Shown piece by piece: positions 38,691-48,172 of a stretch of DNA of 64,000 bases. Made by a program: the position numbers and the translations under genes. A model generated the notes under the pieces. That model did no database searches, was not told where the DNA came from, and saw nothing but the letters and a program-made list of their open reading frames with translations. Origin of the DNA: Pratylenchus scribneri (Eukaryota; Nematoda; Chromadorea; Rhabditida; Pratylenchidae); the NCBI GenBank assembly GCA_030063045.1, contig JAQSEB010000084.1:124001-188000 (forward strand), written 5' to 3'. Every line of letters starts with the position of its first letter. The first letter of the stretch is position 1.

Positions 38691-39056
38691 TGTTGAATCC
38701 CAATTGACTCAACAATAATCCAAATTACTCTTTTTACTGAGTCCAATAAAATTATATTTTATCCAAACAATTTATTTGTGAATGAATTCTTTACTTTTTG
38801 TGAATGATCAGTGGGAATGGTAATAATGGGGGAACAAGCCAAACATTAAATAAAACTACAATGACAAAGCTTTTGGGCGCCAAAAACGAGCACAAAATGC
38901 GTTGGTTTTGGCCAATGACAAAGCAAAATTTGGGAATTGGGATGGAAATAAATGTGAATGGAAAGGACAAACTAATAAATGGAAATTTAAACGTAAAAAT
39001 CAAAAATGTAAAATGTCAATCATCAAACAATCTTTGAATGAACATCGGCCACGACA
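38691..39056 (-). repeat. 3' LTR of element 2 (366 bp)
   Basis: Identical to 48781-49146 except A at 38767 for G at 48857. On the minus strand it starts TGTCGTGGCC and ends TTCAACA. AATAAA (minus) lies at 38771-38776. The outer end carries the inverted repeat tgttga (38691-38696) and tcaaca (38709-38714). The last 11 codons and the stop of the main ORF lie inside this LTR. Confidence 0.95.
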
Positions 39057-42000
39057 CTCCGGGGGACAAAAGGTGCCATCAGCAACCGAAGAAGCAGCCG
39101 AAGAATGATTGGCGCGGAGCAATAGAAGATTGCAAACATTCCGAAAATTGTCGCCAACCAAATTATTAATTGTTTTGGGTCCAACAAATATTTCAACAAA
39201 TTTTTAAAATCAAATCCTTTAAATTCATTTATCAAATTGATGGGGCCAACGGCCATTTTCCATTCACTTTCATCTTTCATTTCTGGAAATGCCAACGTTC
39301 CTTTCAACTTAAATTTAGTTGAAGTGCTTCCACAAAAAACTTCGCATTCTTCATCAACTTGTGCGGTGGAAAAATGGACGGAATGAATTTTTCTTGTCCC
39401 TTTCGGGGAACAAGTGGTCAACAGTTTTGCTGACGGGCAAACAATATTTGCCAAAGATTTTCCGAAATCCGTTTCGCACATTATATCCAATTGTGCGCCT
39501 TTTTCGCATTCGTAACATCCGGTTAAATTGGCATTGCTTATTTTGCATGTATTCATTTCCACTTCAGTTTTCAAATTCATTCCAGAAATTTTTAATTGCA
39601 AAATAATCGAAGTAAAGTCGGGGGATGCCATCACATTTCCATCCTCATTTTTAATTATCAATCCGTTGTGGTTGAAGGGCAAAACATTGGCATCTTTGAA
39701 AATCTGCATTCCGGAGGAAACCTCCGGGCAAAGGCATTTTACTGTGCCATCCGCTGGATGGCAATTGCAGCTTTGGACATCAACTGTGCAATTTGAAAAC
39801 TCCATTGCCTCCTTTTTACTTTTACATTTAAATTTTTTCAAATTGCTCTCCATTTCCTGGTCTAAAGTGGCTGTTCTTTTCCCATCGCTTATAAATGTGG
39901 TAGCCAGCAATGGGATATTTGGCACCGAAATTTCTTTTGCCGTTATTTCCAATTCTTTGAAAGTTTGTTTTTCTCCCGGTGCCAAATCCATTACTTTTGT
40001 TCCATTTTGCTCACCATTTTTTATGATCGAAACATTTAATTTTAATGATCTTTCCCAAATTGTTGGACAATTGAAAATTTCCAAAATATCTTTTTCAGCT
40101 GGGGTCATATAAATTCGATAAAATAAACAAGCGGGTGTGAAATAAAAACATCCCACTCCCCAACCGCCGGGTGTTTCCATGCATTGTGTGATTCCCGGAT
40201 AATCATTACCAATTTTCAGTTCCTTAATTTTTTCATCCATTTTTAATTTTGAACATTTTTGATTTTTGCAACTGCCAGCATCATCACAGCTTTTGGCAGA
40301 TGTCACTTCAATATTTACCGTTCTTGAAAAGAATTTGAAATTTTTTGGGCAAATCAAATTCACTCTGGGCACATTCAATTGGATGCCTCCAGCAATTTTT
40401 CCTCTATTATCAGTCATCATTATTTGAATTTCTTGTTCTTCTGCCGTTAAGGCAATTTCCAAAACATGATCAAATAGGCAATTTCTTTCGCCATTCTTCT
40501 TTATTATGCAGTTTTCTTCATTTGCTGTCAATGTTGTGAGTCCGTTGGTGATTCCAAAGAGGAAAACAAATAGAATAATTGCAAATACCGCGTATTTGGT
40601 TCCCACTGGACTACAATTATTTGGGTTGAGTGGACTGATCCTTGAGGCCCAACTCTCCCTTTCTTCTTCAACAGGCACTTCTTCCAATGGGAATTCATCA
40701 ATCAAATTTTCATTTTCCGCATTTCTTCTTTTTCTTGTCAATTTTCTTATTGTTTTTGCTGTCCAAAGGACACAATTTATTTTTGCTCTCCCAATTATAT
40801 TAAACAATTTCAAAATCCAAATTATAATTTTTCCAACAATATAGATTGTGTTCAATGCAAAATAAAACAGTATTCCAAATAAAAACATTGCAAATTCGGG
40901 GAAGCAATGGGGATTTTTCAAATAACTCCAGCAAATTCGGCATGCAATGATTTCACAAATGTCTCTTGCTTTGCATTTAATCCCCATTTCTTTTATCATT
41001 TCACCTTCTTTGAAAAATTTTCCAATGGCTTCAAAGCCAGAAATGATTTTTTCTTGTGGCATTGTAATATTTTCAATTTTTTCTGGATGGGCAATATAAA
41101 TGCATTCGCCACTACAAACTTCAATTCCGCCCAATTTAATTTCAGATTTTAATTGGATTCCTTCATTAATGCATTCCAATTGGCAAGGACATTCCAATTT
41201 TTTCGTTTTAAAATCAAATACTTTTAATTTTGTCTTTCCCCATGCCTTGATCGGAATTCTCCCATCCGAAGTCAATAGGAAACTTAATTCCTTTCTTGGG
41301 AAATAGCAAAATTTTGTGCCCTTTTCTGAGCATGTGTGTTCTGCGCAATATTTTGGCGATCCGGTTGACAAACCTTCGCCGATGCACTCAAAGCCATCTT
41401 TATTCACATCTTCTATTTCCAAATTTATTTCCTTAATCAAAAATTTTTCTCCATCAAAAAGCTCGATTTGGTTGAATTCCTTCCAATTGGCCACTTTATT
41501 GCATTCTTCTGTCGCCTCAAGCGAGCAATAATTTGGCTTTAAATTTCTCAAAATTTCCATCGTTTTTTCATTTTTCTTCGTGGAATTTTTAATTGCTGGG
41601 CCATCAAAAAATGTGCATTGGTCGGTCCAATTTGGACATTCACATTTAGGCCCACAATACCCTTTTGCGGCAAATTCCTTTCTCAAATGTGTCGAATTGC
41701 ATTCAATTTTTGTCCAGCACAAACTTCCATCTTCTCTCTCATTTATTATTAACCCACTTGAAACACATTCATCCAAATGTCGAAATTTTAAATTAATTTC
41801 ATTTTTTGCACATGGGGAAGCACAAATTGGATTAAATAAAAAGAAAATAATCATCAATATCGCACTAGCAACAGCCAAAACAGTGCTCGATTTACTCTTT
41901 TTGGGGAAATTTTTCTTATATTTTTGCTTATTTTTGGGCCTTGGGTATTCATCGCCATCGGATAACCCACTTTCTTTTGAGAACAATTCATTTTTCATTC

Positions 42001-45000
42001 GTAACATTCCCCATTTGGCCGAACCGGCCTCTTCTTCTACTTTTGCCAACTTATTTTCCAGTTTTTTAATTTCTTCAACCACATTCATAAATTCTAATTT
42101 GACGGCTGTTAATTCTTTATTGTTATTTTCCAGTAATTGTTTTAAATTATTTATTTTTTCATCACTTTCTCCAACTTTTTTCACACAAAATTCAATTTTT
42201 TCATTTGGAGTAAATTTTTTGCACTCTCTTTCAAAGTGTAATTCGCCACAGAATAAGCAATTTCTACGGGGGCGCTGTTTCCTTGATGAATTTTGCCGTG
42301 GTCGGCTTATATCGAATACGCCCTCCTCCAAATATTCATCTGGTGGATTTTGACGTGGCCGGCTTCTTTCAAATACCAATGGGCACATTACCACTTCCTC
42401 CAAATTCTCACTTCCCAATTCCATTGGTTCTGGTTCCGGCTCATCATCGGAATCCTTTTTTATTTTCTCCAACCTTTCTTTACACTTTTTATTTTTCTTT
42501 TTGCCCTTATTGGGCTGGCATAAACACGGTTTGAGGGAAGATTTGCAAATGCATTCAATTGGGGTCGATCTGCCTCTTCCAATCGCACATGGACAAGTGC
42601 ACCAATACACACCTGAACCTGATTCGGCTTCGGATTCATAAAAAATTTCCTCTTCATCCTCAGTTAACGAATTTGATGAATTTGCAACTTCTTCGCGCAT
42701 TTGTGCGCAATATATGCATTCATGTATTTCAGAGTCATTCTCATTCTGTAATTCATCCTCATTTTCTTCATTTATTACCCACAATTCTTCCTCTGAATCA
42801 CTCGGAGGATCTTCCAAAACAAATGCACCAAATTTCAAAACTTCATCATCAGAGTATTCTTTATAATTTTTAACATTTTTCCTTTCCCTTAATTTCATTG
42901 GATGCTTTGTATTTTGTTTATTTTCTTCAATTTCTTCTTCAGCATGTGCTCTCAATTCCAATGGGTATAAAAGGACAATTGCCCTTGTCAAAATTTTACC
43001 TTTGCATTTTACTTTAGCCGACCTTATTAATCCATCCTTGCTCTTAATTAATTCAACAATTTTTCCCAAATTCCATGAAAATTTTGGAGCATTTTCTTGG
43101 TGGACCAGCACAATTTCTCCAATTTGTGGCAAATAATTTTTCTTGGCAATTTTTTGACGGTGACGATCCGCCCTTTCCTTCAATTCATTCAAATATTCCT
43201 TTTCCCATTTTTTACAAAAATAATTCAACATATCATTTGCGTTTTTCCAATTTTTAATCAATTCATCCCTTTGGGTTTCTTTTAGTTTAAATTCATCAAT
43301 TTCCAAATTATCCAAATCAATAATTTTTTCATTCCTTTTTGGGAACATCAAATCAATTGGCCTCAAAATTTCCAGGCTTTCTTCAACATTTTCATAGACA
43401 TATGTTAATGGCCGGGTATTCATTACCAATTTAACTTCCGGCAAAATTGTCCGCAATTCTTCAAAAAATAAAAATTTTCGTCCAACTGCTGCCTTCAAGG
43501 CTTTTTTCATAATTTTTACCATCGCTTCGTAAAATCCCCCGAACCAAGGGGACACTGATGGTATAAATGTCCACCTTATTTTTTCCAATTCAATTTTCTT
43601 TTCAATTTCATTTACTACTTTATATGTTAATCGATATTGTGTGCCGTTATCGCTAATTAAATATTTAGGCTTTCCATATTCGGCAATGAATCTTCTCAAT
43701 GCATTGATGCAGGATTTTGCCGTCAAATCCGGAATCAATTCCAAATGTGTGAATCTCGTTGCCATGCATGTAAAAATTTCGATCCAAATCTTCATTATTT
43801 CTCCTTTGAAATTTTTCACTTCAAAAGGACCGGCATAATCCATTCCGCAATTTGTGAAGGGAATCGAAATTTTTGCTCTTTCTTCGGGTAAATTTGGCAT
43901 CTTTGGAAAGGCAATTGGCTCCAATTTTGCCTTCCGGCAATAAAAACATTTATTAATTGTCATTTTCATTTTCTTTCTTCCCATTGGAATCCAAAATGTT
44001 TTTCTCAATTCCGTCAAACTTTGCCGGAGACCACTGTGAAGCGTGCGCAAATGCGCTTCATTACAAATAATTTCAGCCAATGGCGATTCATATGAAATAA
44101 AAATTTGTGCTTTTTGTCCAGAATTGCCCAATCGTCCAGGGCATGTCCAAATTCCATATTTTGATTTTTCCATAAATAAATTTTGCATTTCTTTTTCACT
44201 TGGAGGATATTTATACTGATCCTGGCTTATGAGCAAAATTTCAGCCAATTTTCTTATTTCAATTGCATTTTTAGTATTTTGAAGATCACTCATAAATTCC
44301 GTTTCAAATTTACTTTTTTGGCCAAAAATTTTAATTGCCTTGCACGTTGCAACCGAAATATTTACCAATTTTGGCCATTCATTTCTTATTTTTATGTCAA
44401 TAATTTCATTAACCAACATATCCATATTTATTTCTTCCAATTTTTTATCCCATTCTTTTTCATTTTTAATCAATTCTGGTGCTTTTGGCCATTCCATTTC
44501 ATCAAATTTTAGGAAGTTTGGCCCCTCCCACCAAATCGAATTGGCTTTTAATTCTGCACAACTGCAGCCACGGCTTGCCAAATCAGCCGGGTTCACATCT
44601 GTGGGCACATATTTCCATTTTATTTTCATATCCTTTCTCAATTCCAAAACTCTATTTTTCACAAATTTTGGCAATTTATCCACGTTGGAGATGAGTATCC
44701 AGCTCAAGACCACCTTTGAATCGGACCATATATAATAATTGCCAATTTTCAAATCAATTTCCTTCTTTATAAATTCAAGCATTTTGCAACCGGAAACAGC
44801 AGCCATCAATTCCAATCGTGGAATTGTCAATTTGGCTTTGATAGGGGCCAATTTGCCTTTGGCATATACTATTGATGAATTAGTCATTTTATTCATTTTT
44901 TCAACAATATAGGCAACCGATGCATATGCTTTGGCCGATGCGTCCACAAAAATATGTAATTCCATTTCGGCATCTGAGTTTTTGACCGCCCTTCTTCTAA

Positions 45001-48000
45001 TTAAAAATTTTCCAGAATCACCAATTATATTTTTCCATTCTTCCAAATATGCTTCATCAATTTGATCATCCCAGCCATATTTATTTTCTTTCCATAGACT
45101 TTGAAAAAATATTTTTCTTGGCAAATTTGCGGGAATTGTTAATCCTGGCGGGTCAAAAGTTTTGGCTGTGCCCTTTGCCACTTTTCTTTTTGTCCATTTG
45201 ATTTCATTCTTTATTTCTTTTATTTCAATAATTATGGCATCTTTTTCCACATCCCAACCAATTCCAAGAATTTTTATTGGATTTTTACTTTCTTTATCGC
45301 CAAATTTTTCCATTACTAATTTATCATTACTAACAAATTCATGCAATTTCATTTTTGCATCTCCAAATATTTTTATAATTTCATGGCATTTTTCTATTGC
45401 TTCCATTGTGTTTGATGCACCGAATCCTGGATTGTCGGCATAAATTCCTTTTCTCAACTTTTCGGCAAATTCAGTGCCATAATTTGCTAAATGATAATCC
45501 GTCACTTCGCCAAGCAATGAAGGAGCAGCTATGATGCCGAAGGGCATGCATGTGAATCTCATTTCTTCAATATTATCCAAGGCAGGGGGCTTTTTTGGGT
45601 CTTTGAACCACAAAAATCGTGCCAAATTCCTTTGATTCTCTTTTACTTTTATTTGATGGAAGGCACTTTTTACATCGCAAAAAATGGCAATAGGAAAGTT
45701 TCGGAAACGGAGAATCATTCCACAAATATCCGCCAACATTACTCTGCCCCGTAATATAAAGTCATTTACACTTATCCCTTCAGGCGTTTTACAACTGAAG
45801 TCAAAAACTGGGCGAATTTTTCCTTTTTCCTCGTTTATTACGCAATGATGAGGGATATAAATAATAATTCCCGAATTGTCTTTGCATTTTTCAATAATTC
45901 CTTTTTCCATTTGTTCGTCGAATGGGGCACAATATTTTTCCAAAAGCCCATTTTTATTTAATTTATTCCAAACACTTTGAAGCCTTTTTAGGCAAATCCA
46001 GAAGTTGTTTGATAATTGCGAGGGTTTTTCCCTTATTGGCCATTCAATCACATATCGGCCTTCTTTGTCCCTTTGGACTGTATTCAAAAAATGTTTGTGA
46101 GCAAAAATATCATTTTCATTTTTCTTAATTTCATTTATTCCACATTCTTCAATTTCCCAAAATTTTTCTTGTTCAATCATTTGGCAAATAATAGGTTCAG
46201 TTTCTGTTTTCCAAATGTGGCTTTTTCCAGTTAAAATTTTGCCAATTTTAGTTTCCAAAATTGAAAATCCAGATTTTGTTTTAGGCAGCCCAACAATTTC
46301 CGAATAAAAGTCCGACCCAATCAAAATTTCAGGCATAACCTCCAAAATATTTTCTTCATTGGTTATATCATCCTTCAAGAAATGTTTGAATGTTTTTGGG
46401 TCAGCCATTTTCAATCTTTCGACCATTTGCCTTTTTTCAACACCTCTTGCAACAATATTTATCGCCTCATTATTTTGGGACAAAATTTGAAATATATAAA
46501 TTGGAGAATTTATTATAATTGTTTTATTGAATAATCCGCTTCCACGGAATTGTTTTTCTCCAATTATATGCAAATCCAATTTTTTTGCAAGCACATTTAA
46601 TATGAGGCTGATTTCACATCCGGAATCCAAAAAAATTGCCGCTTCCGATTTTTGGCCCATTGCATATGGATTGCGGACGGGGGCCAAGGCGACCTGCATT
46701 AATGTAATTTCTTTTTCTTTCTTCTTTTTTCCAATTAAATTATTCATTAGGACTTTATCCAGGCTTTTATTCTCATTTTCCTCATTAATTTCTGTGGCCA
46801 TACACATTTTTTCATTCTTAATTTTATTGTATTCTTTATAGTTTTTCTTTTCATCAGCCGCTTTTTTGGCTTTTTGGCGGCAAAAAGCTGAATTATGGCC
46901 ATCTTTTTTGCATGTAAAACATTTAACATTCTTTTTGCATTCTTTTGAAATGTGGCCTTTTCCCAAACATTTCAAACAAATTTTTAGTTCTTTTGCTTTG
47001 GCCAATCTTTCGTCATTTGTTTTAAATTTGGGGCATTTATCCTCCCAATGTTCGTCGCCACAAAATTTACAATTTCTTTTTTGCATATTTGCTATTGTTT
47101 TATTTTCATACTTATTTGGGCCTTTCCATTGACCCTTTTTGAATCCATTGTATTTGTCATATTTTTCATATTTGCCATATTTCTTTTCATATTTTTCATT
47201 TCCAAAATCAAATTCCCTGTGAATTCTGTAGATGTCTTCCTCTAGCTTTAGGTATTCATCCAAAAAATCCATCATGGCTTTAATTCCCAAATTTGGGGTA
47301 CTTTTCTTCTTTTCGTATATTTTTCGTAATATGTTTTGGGGGTATTTTGATTCCACTTCGAAAATTAATTGGGCGTTTTCAATGTTTTCCCCCACGTTTT
47401 CTAATTGATTCAAAATTGCTCGCACTTCTCTGTGCGTTTTCTTTATTTCGGGCATAAAATTGTTTGCCTTTTTCAATTTTCTTAAACCGCTGTGTAGGCT
47501 ATTTTTTATGTTTTGAGTATCACCAAATTGTTTTTTCAAAATTTTCAAAACGGTTTTATAATTTTTTGCCTCTAGCGGATAGGTTTCTACAATTTCCAAT
47601 GGCTCGCCCTTTAGGGCACTTTTCAGATACTGCATTTTCCGCTTGTCCGGGATATCCTGGTCATCCACGGCAGCAGTGAATTCCTCGAAAAACGAATTCC
47701 AATTTTTCAATTCACCCGAAAATTCTGGCAATTTAATTTCTGGCAGTTTTACATTAATATTTTCACGAATTGCCATTCGGCTAATGTCCAAAATTTCATT
47801 TGAGGCCGATGGCAACATATTATCGAAAAATCTTTTATTTTTCTCCAAAACATCGATTACGCCTCTGGCTTTATTCATAATTGTCAAAAATCCGGAAACC
47901 CCGGTTGCCAGTCCTTTATAAGTTGCCAATTCCCCTTCTTTTCTTTCCTGGTCTAACGTTTCCAAAAAATTTCCATAATTTCTGTTTTCCTCATCCAAAT

Positions 48001-48172
48001 CCTTTATGGCATTTTTTAATTTTCCCATTTGTTCAATGCATTTTTCTTTTAATTTCTTTGCCCCATCAATATCGTCCTCACCGATTTTAAAGTCTATTTC
48101 GTTCGTTTCCATTACGATTGTATTGAGCCGGTCGCGCAGCAATTTGACGGTGATTTGCAGGACGTCCGCCAT
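39023..48172 (-). CDS. Gag-Pol-Env polyprotein of BEL/Pao element 2 (3049 aa)
   Basis: One uninterrupted ORF encoding all proteins for particle assembly, reverse transcription, integration and probably an envelope. Residues: Gag DUF1759-like region from about 143; zinc knuckles at C368, C399 and C418; protease DSG at D516-G518; RT with D833 in motif A and Y911-N914 (YADN) in motif C; RNase H acids D1077, E1121, D1151 and D1197; integrase zinc region (H1374, H1379, C1409, C1412) and D1445, D1508, E1549; DUF5641-like 1680-1737; linker with zinc knuckle at C1972 and a coiled coil; glycoprotein 2095-3049. The start at 48172 is the first ATG after the 5' LTR, has purine at -3 and G at +4, and follows an in-frame TGA four codons upstream. 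Gag, Pol and Env share one frame, so Env needs splicing, proteolysis or another route. I see no frameshift. Confidence 0.95.
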   Translation of the reverse strand: MADVLQITVKLLRDRLNTIVMETNEIDFKIGEDDIDGAKKLKEKCIEQMGKLKNAIKDLDEENRNYGNFLETLDQERKEGELATYKGLATGVSGFLTIMNKARGVIDVLEKNKRFFDNMLPSASNEILDISRMAIRENINVKLPEIKLPEFSGELKNWNSFFEEFTAAVDDQDIPDKRKMQYLKSALKGEPLEIVETYPLEAKNYKTVLKILKKQFGDTQNIKNSLHSGLRKLKKANNFMPEIKKTHREVRAILNQLENVGENIENAQLIFEVESKYPQNILRKIYEKKKSTPNLGIKAMMDFLDEYLKLEEDIYRIHREFDFGNEKYEKKYGKYEKYDKYNGFKKGQWKGPNKYENKTIANMQKRNCKFCGDEHWEDKCPKFKTNDERLAKAKELKICLKCLGKGHISKECKKNVKCFTCKKDGHNSAFCRQKAKKAADEKKNYKEYNKIKNEKMCMATEINEENENKSLDKVLMNNLIGKKKKEKEITLMQVALAPVRNPYAMGQKSEAAIFLDSGCEISLILNVLAKKLDLHIIGEKQFRGSGLFNKTIIINSPIYIFQILSQNNEAINIVARGVEKRQMVERLKMADPKTFKHFLKDDITNEENILEVMPEILIGSDFYSEIVGLPKTKSGFSILETKIGKILTGKSHIWKTETEPIICQMIEQEKFWEIEECGINEIKKNENDIFAHKHFLNTVQRDKEGRYVIEWPIREKPSQLSNNFWICLKRLQSVWNKLNKNGLLEKYCAPFDEQMEKGIIEKCKDNSGIIIYIPHHCVINEEKGKIRPVFDFSCKTPEGISVNDFILRGRVMLADICGMILRFRNFPIAIFCDVKSAFHQIKVKENQRNLARFLWFKDPKKPPALDNIEEMRFTCMPFGIIAAPSLLGEVTDYHLANYGTEFAEKLRKGIYADNPGFGASNTMEAIEKCHEIIKIFGDAKMKLHEFVSNDKLVMEKFGDKESKNPIKILGIGWDVEKDAIIIEIKEIKNEIKWTKRKVAKGTAKTFDPPGLTIPANLPRKIFFQSLWKENKYGWDDQIDEAYLEEWKNIIGDSGKFLIRRRAVKNSDAEMELHIFVDASAKAYASVAYIVEKMNKMTNSSIVYAKGKLAPIKAKLTIPRLELMAAVSGCKMLEFIKKEIDLKIGNYYIWSDSKVVLSWILISNVDKLPKFVKNRVLELRKDMKIKWKYVPTDVNPADLASRGCSCAELKANSIWWEGPNFLKFDEMEWPKAPELIKNEKEWDKKLEEINMDMLVNEIIDIKIRNEWPKLVNISVATCKAIKIFGQKSKFETEFMSDLQNTKNAIEIRKLAEILLISQDQYKYPPSEKEMQNLFMEKSKYGIWTCPGRLGNSGQKAQIFISYESPLAEIICNEAHLRTLHSGLRQSLTELRKTFWIPMGRKKMKMTINKCFYCRKAKLEPIAFPKMPNLPEERAKISIPFTNCGMDYAGPFEVKNFKGEIMKIWIEIFTCMATRFTHLELIPDLTAKSCINALRRFIAEYGKPKYLISDNGTQYRLTYKVVNEIEKKIELEKIRWTFIPSVSPWFGGFYEAMVKIMKKALKAAVGRKFLFFEELRTILPEVKLVMNTRPLTYVYENVEESLEILRPIDLMFPKRNEKIIDLDNLEIDEFKLKETQRDELIKNWKNANDMLNYFCKKWEKEYLNELKERADRHRQKIAKKNYLPQIGEIVLVHQENAPKFSWNLGKIVELIKSKDGLIRSAKVKCKGKILTRAIVLLYPLELRAHAEEEIEENKQNTKHPMKLRERKNVKNYKEYSDDEVLKFGAFVLEDPPSDSEEELWVINEENEDELQNENDSEIHECIYCAQMREEVANSSNSLTEDEEEIFYESEAESGSGVYWCTCPCAIGRGRSTPIECICKSSLKPCLCQPNKGKKKNKKCKERLEKIKKDSDDEPEPEPMELGSENLEEVVMCPLVFERSRPRQNPPDEYLEEGVFDISRPRQNSSRKQRPRRNCLFCGELHFERECKKFTPNEKIEFCVKKVGESDEKINNLKQLLENNNKELTAVKLEFMNVVEEIKKLENKLAKVEEEAGSAKWGMLRMKNELFSKESGLSDGDEYPRPKNKQKYKKNFPKKSKSSTVLAVASAILMIIFFLFNPICASPCAKNEINLKFRHLDECVSSGLIINEREDGSLCWTKIECNSTHLRKEFAAKGYCGPKCECPNWTDQCTFFDGPAIKNSTKKNEKTMEILRNLKPNYCSLEATEECNKVANWKEFNQIELFDGEKFLIKEINLEIEDVNKDGFECIGEGLSTGSPKYCAEHTCSEKGTKFCYFPRKELSFLLTSDGRIPIKAWGKTKLKVFDFKTKKLECPCQLECINEGIQLKSEIKLGGIEVCSGECIYIAHPEKIENITMPQEKIISGFEAIGKFFKEGEMIKEMGIKCKARDICEIIACRICWSYLKNPHCFPEFAMFLFGILFYFALNTIYIVGKIIIWILKLFNIIGRAKINCVLWTAKTIRKLTRKRRNAENENLIDEFPLEEVPVEEERESWASRISPLNPNNCSPVGTKYAVFAIILFVFLFGITNGLTTLTANEENCIIKKNGERNCLFDHVLEIALTAEEQEIQIMMTDNRGKIAGGIQLNVPRVNLICPKNFKFFSRTVNIEVTSAKSCDDAGSCKNQKCSKLKMDEKIKELKIGNDYPGITQCMETPGGWGVGCFYFTPACLFYRIYMTPAEKDILEIFNCPTIWERSLKLNVSIIKNGEQNGTKVMDLAPGEKQTFKELEITAKEISVPNIPLLATTFISDGKRTATLDQEMESNLKKFKCKSKKEAMEFSNCTVDVQSCNCHPADGTVKCLCPEVSSGMQIFKDANVLPFNHNGLIIKNEDGNVMASPDFTSIILQLKISGMNLKTEVEMNTCKISNANLTGCYECEKGAQLDIMCETDFGKSLANIVCPSAKLLTTCSPKGTRKIHSVHFSTAQVDEECEVFCGSTSTKFKLKGTLAFPEMKDESEWKMAVGPINLINEFKGFDFKNLLKYLLDPKQLIIWLATIFGMFAIFYCSAPIILRLLLRLLMAPFVPRSVVADVHSKIV
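39026..41890 (-). other. Env-like glycoprotein portion, phlebovirus Gn/Gc type
   Basis: Residues 2095-3049. Membrane segment 1 (about 2097-2113) looks like a signal sequence ending near CAS. A Cys-rich ectodomain follows to 2423, then a membrane segment at about 2427-2456, a basic and acidic cytoplasmic-type loop with RKRR at 2480-2483, and a third segment at about 2527-2545 that could act as internal signal. The second Cys-rich ectodomain holds GGWGVGCFYFTPACLF with W2671, C2675 and C2682, which fits a class II fusion loop of the phlebovirus G2 family. A C-terminal anchor lies at about 3002-3022 and is followed by a short tail. Several N-X-S/T sites are present in both ectodomains. Membrane fusion is inferred from family and not shown here. 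Confidence 0.8.
39057..39071 (-). promoter_or_regulatory. Position of the polypurine tract of element 2 (atypical)
   Basis: On the minus strand the bases just before the 3' LTR read TTTTGTCCCCCGGAG. The plus-strand primer should lie here, yet only the last few bases are purine. The stretch also codes for the glycoprotein tail, which may constrain it. Element 1 has a similar junction (gccgccgggag then TGTCG). Confidence 0.4.
41891..42952 (-). other. Linker between integrase and glycoprotein: acidic, Cys-rich, extra zinc knuckle, coiled coil
   Basis: Residues 1741-2094. The first part is very acidic. Cysteines come in pairs (C1819-C1822; C1858, C1860, C1862; C1874, C1876; C1883, C1885). SRPRQN occurs at 1937 and 1956, a 19-residue (57-bp) tandem duplication. 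A zinc knuckle C1972-C1975-H1979-C1984 has the same spacing as the first Gag knuckle and shares NC.FCG..H....C.KF around it, which suggests an internal duplication. A coiled coil spans about 1992-2050, followed by a basic stretch just before the first membrane segment. I recognise no named domain. Confidence 0.7.
42953..46675 (-). other. Pol portion: protease, RT, RNase H, integrase, DUF5641-like tail
   Basis: Residues about 500-1740. Protease (DUF1758-like) has FLDSGCEIS with catalytic D516. RT motif A has FCDVKSAF with D833; motif C reads YADN at 911-914. RNase H shows FVDAS (D1077), PRLELMA (E1121), IWSDSK (D1151) and NPADLASRG (D1197). Integrase has the HHCC-type zinc region at 1374-1412 and the catalytic triad D1445, D1508, E1549. 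The tail (1680-1737) with GEIVLV...W.LGKI...RAIVLLYPLE is DUF5641-like and typical of BEL/Pao. The order RNase H before integrase is standard. Confidence 0.9.
46838..48172 (-). other. Gag portion of the polyprotein
   Basis: Residues 1-445. The first 140 residues are charged and helical (many E, K, D), as in BEL/Pao Gag N-termini. LPEIKLPEFSGE near 143-154 begins the DUF1759 region, which continues with the usual W...F...F pattern to about 300. Three zinc knuckles follow: C368-C371-H375-C380 (one residue shorter than usual between second Cys and His), C399-C402-H407-C412 and C418-C421-H426-C431. They should bind the genomic RNA. Confidence 0.9.

Noticed and set aside
38791..39037. 70- and 77-codon ORFs in the element 2 LTRs (also 48881-49127)
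   Set aside because: They overlap on opposite strands, are present only because the LTR is AT-rich, and resemble no known product.
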